Positions 58,980-64,000 of a DNA stretch of 64,000 nucleotides are shown here, piece by piece. Where the stretch lies: contig NZ_JAJNEL010000001.1 in the NCBI RefSeq assembly GCF_029428675.1, positions 2,728,001-2,792,000 on the forward strand. The letters run 5' to 3'. The notes below the pieces were generated by a model. The model was not told where the DNA came from and searched no databases. It saw only the letters and a list, made by a program, of their open reading frames with translations. The stretch's first letter is position 1. The number at the start of each line of letters is the position of its first letter. Source of the stretch: Streptomyces sp. JH14. Its GTDB lineage: Bacteria; Actinomycetota; Actinomycetes; Streptomycetales; Streptomycetaceae. The position numbers and the translations under genes are program-made.

Positions 58980-59423
58980 ATGTTTCGTCTTGAGACAGAA
59001 GTAGACAAAGATCGTCGTCTTCTGCTGGGTGAACGGCTGCACCACAGCAATACGGAGCGCTCGCCGCAGCTCCGCGCCCTGCTCGCCACACCGGCCGAGC
59101 ACGAACTCCCGCTGGAGGTGTGGGCGATGGACGGCCGGGGTGCGCTGGCCGGCGGGCTGACCGGACGCACCTGGGCCTACTGGCTCCATGTGGACCTGCT
59201 CTGGGTCGGCGAGGAGCATCGCGGCTCCGGACTCGGCTCGCAACTGCTCGCCGAGGCGGAGCGGGTGGCCGTGACGGACCGCGGCTGCACCCGCTCCCGG
59301 CTGGAGACCTGGGGGTTCCAGGCTCCCGGCTTCTACCGGAAGCGGGGGTACGAGGTGAGCGGGCAGATCGACGACTACCCGCCCGGAGTCACCGAGTTCA
59401 TCCTGACGAAGTCCTTCGGCTGA
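58980..59423 (+). CDS. GNAT-family N-acetyltransferase
   Basis: A 147-residue GNAT enzyme. HVDLLWVGEEHRGSGLGSQL carries the acetyl-CoA motif R-x-x-G-x-G, followed by LLAEAERVAVTDRGCTRSRL and FYRKRGYEVSGQIDDYPPG. The pattern resembles small aminoglycoside- or amine-acetylating members, but the acceptor is unknown. ATG 58980 gives MFRLETEVDKD and has an AGGGTG site. It converges on galK, 10 bases between stops. Confidence 0.88.
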   Translation: MFRLETEVDKDRRLLLGERLHHSNTERSPQLRALLATPAEHELPLEVWAMDGRGALAGGLTGRTWAYWLHVDLLWVGEEHRGSGLGSQLLAEAERVAVTDRGCTRSRLETWGFQAPGFYRKRGYEVSGQIDDYPPGVTEFILTKSFG

Positions 59424-59432
59424 CCGGCCGGC

Positions 59433-60611
59433 TCAGCCGGTGCGGCGGGCCCCGGCCGACGGGACCGCCGGGAAGACCCCGGGCGTCGCGTATCCCGCCG
59501 AAGTGAACGCCTCCAGCACCGACTTGGTGACCGCGTCCGCGTCGCTCTCCTCCACCAGCACGATCGCCGAGCCGCCGAAGCCGCCGCCGGTCATCCGCGC
59601 GCCGAGCGCCCCGGCCGCGTTCGCCGCGGAGACCACCAGGTCCAGTTCGGGGCAGGAGACCCGCAGATCGTCGCGGAGCGAGACATGGCCGGCCGTCAGG
59701 ACGGGGCCCGCGGCGCGCACATCGCCCGCGTCGAGCAGCGCGATGACCTGCTCCACCCGCGCGTTGTCGCTGACCACATGGCGTACGTACCGCACGACCG
59801 ACTCGTCCGCGCCGGCCTCGGCGAGGGTGTCGAGTGCGGCGCCGAGACCCTCGTACGGAAGGTCGCGCAGCGTCCCGATGCCGAGCGCCCGCGCGCCCGC
59901 CTCGCAGCCGGCCCGCCGCTCCGCGTACGCGCCGTCGCCCAGCTCGTGCTTGACCCGGGTGTCGACGACCAGCAGCCGCAGTCCGTGCGCGGGCAGGTCG
60001 AACGGGACCTGGCGCTGGGTCAGGTCGCGGGTGTCGAGGTGCAGGGCGTGGCCGTCGGTGCAGCAGGCCGACGCCATCTGGTCCATGACGCCGCACGGCA
60101 CGCCGACGAACGCGTTCTCGGCGTGCTGCGCCAGGACCGCCAGTTCGGAGGCGGACAGGCCGAGTCCGAAGAGGTCGTTGAGGGCGAGCGCGGTGACCAC
60201 TTCGAGGGCGGCGGACGAGGAGAGCCCGGCGCCGGTGGGAACGGTCGAGGTCAGCTGGATGTCCGCCCCGGTGACCGGGTGGCCGGCCTCGCGCAGCGCC
60301 CAGACGACCCCGGCCGGGTATGCCGCCCAGCCGTGTCCCGAGTGCGGGGCCAGCTCGTCGACGCGGAGCCGGACGACGCCGCCGGGCACGTCGGTGGAGT
60401 GCAGCCGCAGCTCTCCGTCGGTGCGGCGGGCGACGGCCGCGCGCGCGGTGTGCGGCAGCGCGAGCGGCATCACGAAACCGTCGTTGAAGTCGGTGTACTC
60501 ACCGATCAGGTTGACTCGGCCGGGCGCCGCCCAGACTCCTTCGGGGGCGGCGCCGTACAGCTCGGTGAAGGCGGTGACCAGCTCTGCGTTGTCGGCCGTG
60601 TGGTCGGTCAT
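59433..60611 (-). CDS. galK: Galactokinase
   Basis: Phosphorylates galactose at C1 in the Leloir pathway. The 392 residues show the GHMP signature [19 protein letters not shown], the ATP loop [14 protein letters not shown], and motif 3 [16 protein letters not shown] 60611 overlaps the galE stop. It is last gene of the galT-galE-galK operon. Confidence 0.97.
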   Translation of the reverse strand: MTDHTADNAELVTAFTELYGAAPEGVWAAPGRVNLIGEYTDFNDGFVMPLALPHTARAAVARRTDGELRLHSTDVPGGVVRLRVDELAPHSGHGWAAYPAGVVWALREAGHPVTGADIQLTSTVPTGAGLSSSAALEVVTALALNDLFGLGLSASELAVLAQHAENAFVGVPCGVMDQMASACCTDGHALHLDTRDLTQRQVPFDLPAHGLRLLVVDTRVKHELGDGAYAERRAGCEAGARALGIGTLRDLPYEGLGAALDTLAEAGADESVVRYVRHVVSDNARVEQVIALLDAGDVRAAGPVLTAGHVSLRDDLRVSCPELDLVVSAANAAGALGARMTGGGFGGSAIVLVEESDADAVTKSVLEAFTSAGYATPGVFPAVPSAGARRTG

Positions 60612-61624
60612 GGCGCGGTGGGCTCCTCTCGGCGGGCGAACGTCCAGGCGTCGGTGACGATTCCGGCCAGGTCGGCGCGGGACGGCTGCCAGCCGAGCCG
60701 TTCCCTGGCGGTGGCGGCGGAGGCGACCAGCACGGCCGGGTCCCCGGCGCGGCGCGGGGCCGCGGTCTCGGGGACCGGGTGGCCGGTGACCTTGCGGACG
60801 GTCTCGATGACCTCGCGTACCGAGAAGCCGTTGCCGTTGCCGAGGTTGCAGATCAGGTGCTCGCCCGCGGTGGCCGCGTCCAGGGCCAGGAGGTGGGCCT
60901 CGGCGAGGTCCGCGACGTGGATGTAGTCGCGGACGCAGGTGCCGTCGGGGGTCGGGTAGTCGTCGCCGTAGACGGAGATCGACTCGCGCCGGCCGAGCGC
61001 GACCTGGAGGACGAGCGGGATGAGGTGCGACTCGGGGCTGTGCCGCTCTCCTTGGCTGCCGTAGGCGCCGGCCACGTTGAAGTAGCGCAGCGAGACGGCG
61101 GCCAGTCCGTGTGCGGCCGCCTGGCCGGTGATCATGTGGTCGACGGCGAGCTTCGTGGCGCCGTAGGGGCTGGTGGGCGCGGTCGGGTCGGACTCCGTGA
61201 TGGGGCTGGAGACCGGTTCGCCGTAGGTCGCGGCGGTGGAGGAGAAGACCAGGGTCCGCACCCCGGCGTCGCGCATCGCGGCGAGCAGCGCGGTCGTGCC
61301 GCCGACGTTGTTCACCCAGTACTTCTCGGGGTGGGCGACGGACTCGCCGACCTGGGAGTACGCGGCGAAGTGCAGCACCCCGTCGTAGGAGGCGTCCAGC
61401 CACGTGGCGGCGTCCTGGATGCGGCCCTCGATGAACTCGGCACCGGCCGGGACGCCCTCGCGGAACCCGGTCGACAGGTCGTCGAGGACGGTCACCCGGT
61501 GACCGGCCTCGAGCAGATGCGCGGCGACCACACTGCCGACGTAGCCTGCGCCGCCGGTGACCAGGTACTTCTTCCCGGGGCTGGGCAGGGGATCGCTCTG
61601 GACGTCGCTCTGGGGCTTGCTCAC
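60608..61624 (-). CDS. galE: UDP-glucose 4-epimerase
   Basis: Interconverts UDP-galactose and UDP-glucose with bound NAD. The 338 residues show [19 protein letters not shown], the catalytic SPYGATK (Tyr-x3-Lys), and [17 protein letters not shown] 61624 overlaps the galT stop, so galT, galE and galK are fully coupled. The first roughly 17 residues are an extra Ser/Pro/Asp tail. Confidence 0.97.
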   Translation of the reverse strand: MSKPQSDVQSDPLPSPGKKYLVTGGAGYVGSVVAAHLLEAGHRVTVLDDLSTGFREGVPAGAEFIEGRIQDAATWLDASYDGVLHFAAYSQVGESVAHPEKYWVNNVGGTTALLAAMRDAGVRTLVFSSTAATYGEPVSSPITESDPTAPTSPYGATKLAVDHMITGQAAAHGLAAVSLRYFNVAGAYGSQGERHSPESHLIPLVLQVALGRRESISVYGDDYPTPDGTCVRDYIHVADLAEAHLLALDAATAGEHLICNLGNGNGFSVREVIETVRKVTGHPVPETAAPRRAGDPAVLVASAATARERLGWQPSRADLAGIVTDAWTFARREEPTAP

Positions 61625-62664
61625 TCGCTCGCTACCTCTCGCAGTCGCTGGGCCGCGGCCTCCGGCGGCACATCGTTGATGAACACACTCATGCCGGATT
61701 CGGAACCCGCGAGAAACTTCAGCTTGCCCGAGGTGCGTCGGATGGTGAAAAGCTCGAGGTGGAGCCCGAACTCCTCACGACCCGCAACCCCGAACGGCGC
61801 CTGGTGCCAGGCGGCGATGTACGGGGTCGGCGGCTCACCGGGGCCGAAGATCCGGTCGAATCGCCTCAAGAGTTCCAGATAGACCTGTGCGAACTCCGTG
61901 CGCGCGGCGTCGTCGAGTGCCCGCAGGTCGGGGACGCGGCGGCGCGGGTACAGATGGACCTCGTACGGCCAGTGGGCGGCGTACGGGACGAAGGCGACCC
62001 AGTGCTCGCCGGTCAGCACCACGCGGTCGCCGTCGGCCAGCTCGCGGGCCACGACGTCGTCGAAGAGATTGCCGCCGGTCCGCTCGCGGTGCGCCTCCAT
62101 CGAGCGGAGCATCAGCTCGGTGCGCGGGGTGACGAAGGGGTACGCGTAGATCTGCCCGTGCGGGTGGCCGAGGGTCACACCGATCTCCGCGCCCCGGTTC
62201 TCGAAGCAGAACACCTGCTTGACCTGCGGAAGCTCGGCGAGTTCGGCGGTGCGGTCGGTCCAGGCGCCGAGGACCAGGGTCGCCTGCTCCTCGGTGAGGC
62301 CGGCGAACGACGCGTCGTGGTCGGAGGTGAAGCAGACGACCTCGCAGCGGCCGGAGTCACCGGCGAGCGAGGGGAAGCGGTTCTCGAAGACGACCACGTC
62401 GTACTGGTCGTCGGGGATCTCGCTGAGCCGCCCGTCCCGCGACGGGCAGAGCGGGCACTCGTCGGCCGGCGGGTGGTACGTACGGCCCTGACGGTGCGAG
62501 GCGATGGCGACGCTGTCCCCGAGGAGGGGATCGCGGCGGATTTCGGAGGAGGTCGATACGGCGTCCAGCGGCCGCCGGTCGACGGCGTCCCGGACCACGT
62601 CGTCGCGGCTGTCGTAGTAGAGCAGCTCCCGGCCGTCGGCGAGCGTCGTAACCGTCTTCTTCAC
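61621..62664 (-). CDS. galT: Galactose-1-phosphate uridylyltransferase
   Basis: Swaps UMP between UDP-glucose and galactose-1-phosphate. The 347 residues show the zinc pair in ECPLCPS, and the active-site [12 protein letters not shown] with the nucleophilic His of HPH. The C-terminal half has [12 protein letters not shown] and the second metal site around [13 protein letters not shown] 62664 with GGAGG is preferred over an in-frame ATG at 62691. First gene of the gal operon. Confidence 0.97.
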   Translation of the reverse strand: MKKTVTTLADGRELLYYDSRDDVVRDAVDRRPLDAVSTSSEIRRDPLLGDSVAIASHRQGRTYHPPADECPLCPSRDGRLSEIPDDQYDVVVFENRFPSLAGDSGRCEVVCFTSDHDASFAGLTEEQATLVLGAWTDRTAELAELPQVKQVFCFENRGAEIGVTLGHPHGQIYAYPFVTPRTELMLRSMEAHRERTGGNLFDDVVARELADGDRVVLTGEHWVAFVPYAAHWPYEVHLYPRRRVPDLRALDDAARTEFAQVYLELLRRFDRIFGPGEPPTPYIAAWHQAPFGVAGREEFGLHLELFTIRRTSGKLKFLAGSESGMSVFINDVPPEAAAQRLREVASE

Positions 62665-62684
62665 CAGGTTCCTCCAAACATAAC

Positions 62685-62720
62685 CGCACACAACAAATCA
62701 CAAGCCAACACGCACGTCAA
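62685..62720 (-). promoter_or_regulatory. Candidate gal promoter/operator region
   Basis: Reading toward galT, TTGACG (62720-62715) is followed by GCTTGTGATTTGTTGTGTGC, which holds repeated TTGTG words of the kind bound by DeoR- or LacI-type sugar regulators. No good -10 hexamer was found, so promoter placement is uncertain. Confidence 0.35.
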
Positions 62721-62822
62721 TGCTCCGACACCACCGCATGTGACCCGGATCTCGCACGCGCCCACGCCCTCAAAGACGGTGATTCGCGCTCATGCGATCA
62801 CAATCCAACAAGGACCCCCAAA

Positions 62823-63292
62823 AAAGCGTGTCGGCGGCTGGGGCGGTCTGACCGGCTCGCCGGAGAACAGCCACGGCTCCGACTTCCTGTCCGCCCGGGG
62901 CGGTACGGGCATCGGTGACGCCAACCCGCTCGGCGCCAACTGGCTGACGATCGTCCTCGGCCTCGGCTTCGTGCTCTCCTTCGGCTACTGGACGACCGAC
63001 TTCGCCGAGGTGCAGCGCGCCCTGTCCGCGAAGAACCTGTCGGCCCCCGGCGCACGCCGCTGATCGCCGCGTTCCCCAAGATCTTCATCGTCTTCCTCGT
63101 GATGATCGCGGGCCTGGTCGCCGCCGTATTCGTACCGAAGATCGGCGCGCCGGATTCCGGTCTCACGTACAACGACGCCATCCCGCTGCTGATGCAGGAG
63201 CTGCTGCCCAACGGCGTGCTCGCGAGCCGGCCCTGCTCGGCTGGGGAGCGATCGTCCTCGCCGCCCTCTGCCACCTGCCCTACTCGGTCTGA
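62823..63292 (+). pseudogene. Degraded solute:sodium symporter
   Basis: Three pieces in three frames read as parts of one SSS symporter. KRVGGWGGLTGSPENSHG to TTDFAEVQRALSAKNLSA, then after a frameshift near 63050 PLIAAFPKIFIVFLVMIAGL to LTYNDAIPLLMQELLPNGVL, then after a jump near 63230 LLGWGAIVLAALCHLPYSV and a stop at 63292. The N-terminal five or so helices and several central helices are missing. It lies divergent from galT, so it may once have been a sugar symporter. Confidence 0.8.
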
Positions 63293-63306
63293 TCGGAGGC
63301 ATCGCC

Positions 63307-63579
63307 ATGTCCGACCTGCACAAGGAAGTCTCCGAACTGGAGCGCAAGTCCGCGACCGCGGCCCGCCTCTTCGACATCCGGCGGATCGTCGGCGGCCCCT
63401 TCGTGGTCTACGGAGTGATCGTCACGATCGCCGGGATCAACCCGTCCGACGCGGACCTGAAGAAGGCCGAGGGCGTCCACATCGACCTGTGGACCGGATT
63501 GGCCATGCTGGTCCTCGGGCTGTTCTTCCTGGTGCGGCTGAAGCTGCGCCCGGCCCGCGGACGCCGAAGACGGTCCTGA
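63307..63579 (+). CDS. Small two-helix membrane protein downstream of the symporter remnant
   Basis: A 90-residue protein: a charged amphipathic start (LHKEVSELERKSATAARLFD), then helices at about 30-47 (GGPFVVYGVIVTIAGI) and 62-78 (LWTGLAMLVLGLFFLVRLKL) and a basic tail. Family not recognised. ATG 63307 has GGAGG. It follows the symporter remnant by 14 bases and was probably its partner; it appears intact though the symporter is broken. Confidence 0.75.
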   Translation: MSDLHKEVSELERKSATAARLFDIRRIVGGPFVVYGVIVTIAGINPSDADLKKAEGVHIDLWTGLAMLVLGLFFLVRLKLRPARGRRRRS

Positions 63580-63616
63580 CGCCTGATCAGTCGAAACGCG
63601 CAGCAGGGGCCGGACG

Positions 63617-64000
63617 TCACTCGACGTCCGGCCCCTGCTGATTCGGGACCACCGCCGCCCGGTCCAGCAGCCCGGTGCGGGCCGCCAGCGCCGCCGCCTC
63701 CAGCCGGGAGCCGACGCCCAGCTTCATCAGCACCCGCTGCACATGCGTACGCGCGGTGCTCGGCGCGATGCGCATCCCGGCCGCGATCAGCCGGGTGTCC
63801 TCGCCCTCCGCGACCCGCACCAGGACCTCGATCTCGCGCGGCGTGAGCATCTGCAGCAGCCGCTGCCCCTCGTCGTCCGGCTGGACGGCCGGGTTGAGCA
63901 GCTCGGCGAAGGCGCCCTGCAGCAGTTGGGGTGCGATCGCCGCCTCCCCGGAGCGCGCCCTGACCATCGCGCGCTCGACCCCCTCGATCCGCTCGTCGTG
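63617..64000 (-). CDS. LuxR/NarL-type regulator, C-terminal part (runs off right edge)
   Basis: 128 codons remain before the stop at 63617. They contain the end of a receiver or linker region (HDERIEGVERAMVRARSGEA) and the complete helix-turn-helix LTPREIEVLVRVAEGEDTRL followed by IAAGMRIAPSTARTHVQRVL. The true start lies outside the window. It may be a response regulator, but the receiver is not visible. It converges on the small membrane protein gene. Confidence 0.88.
   Translation of the reverse strand, partial: HDERIEGVERAMVRARSGEAAIAPQLLQGAFAELLNPAVQPDDEGQRLLQMLTPREIEVLVRVAEGEDTRLIAAGMRIAPSTARTHVQRVLMKLGVGSRLEAAALAARTGLLDRAAVVPNQQGPDVE

Overview
The window is high-GC chromosomal DNA from a Streptomyces species. 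Signs of this are GTG and TTG starts with strong purine-rich ribosome sites, two Rpf/LysM secreted proteins next to enolase, an LAETG sortase substrate, HrdB-like promoters and GC-rich hairpin terminators. From memory, the gene order eno - rpf - mazG - mfd - glmU - prs - rplY - pth - ppc - desaturase - galKET matches the core arm of Streptomyces coelicolor, so most of this is conserved core, with small variable insertions and decaying genes.

Layout. 1-6.2 kb: 5' part of eno, two Rpf-like muralytic proteins (the first under a c-di-AMP ydaO riboswitch), a P450, mazG and a SurA-like lipoprotein. 6.3-10.4 kb: GtrA flippase, polyprenol glycosyltransferase and, divergently, a YfhO-type giant membrane protein. 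10.6-16.2 kb: Ser/Thr kinase plus a membrane partner, an orphan N6-methylase-like protein with an altered motif IV, and a DUF4190 protein. 16.4-21.5 kb: small accessory genes (GNAT, CGNR regulator and divergent phosphoesterase, HNH lipoprotein, TetR pair). 21.5-33 kb: mfd, an ABC exporter, an MFS exporter and a DUF485/solute:sodium symporter pair. 33-39.1 kb: a coiled-coil protein, then a divergent cluster of SUKH immunity-like and deaminase-like genes, the most intriguing part of the window. 39.2-47.3 kb: orphan histidine kinase, an HTH protein beside tRNA-Gln, then the housekeeping run glmU-prs-rplY-pth and a sortase substrate. 47.3-57.4 kb: ppc, a desaturase/TetR operon, a tandem duplication of FG-GAP secreted proteins, VOC and trans-aconitate methyltransferase. 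57.4-64 kb: a frameshifted MarR gene, an orphan LuxR-type response regulator, GNAT, the galTEK operon, a degraded symporter with its small partner gene, and the 3' part of a second LuxR regulator.

Functional links. Translational coupling (4-base overlaps) joins the glycosyltransferase/GtrA, kinase/membrane protein, ABC ATPase/permease, DUF485/symporter, desaturase/TetR, methyltransferase/VOC and galT/galE/galK pairs. Candidate operators were found by eye as inverted repeats in the divergent or leader regions of the CGNR/phosphoesterase, ABC/MFS, SUKH/deaminase, desaturase and MarR/methyltransferase loci. All family assignments come from reading the translated sequence; no database search was run.
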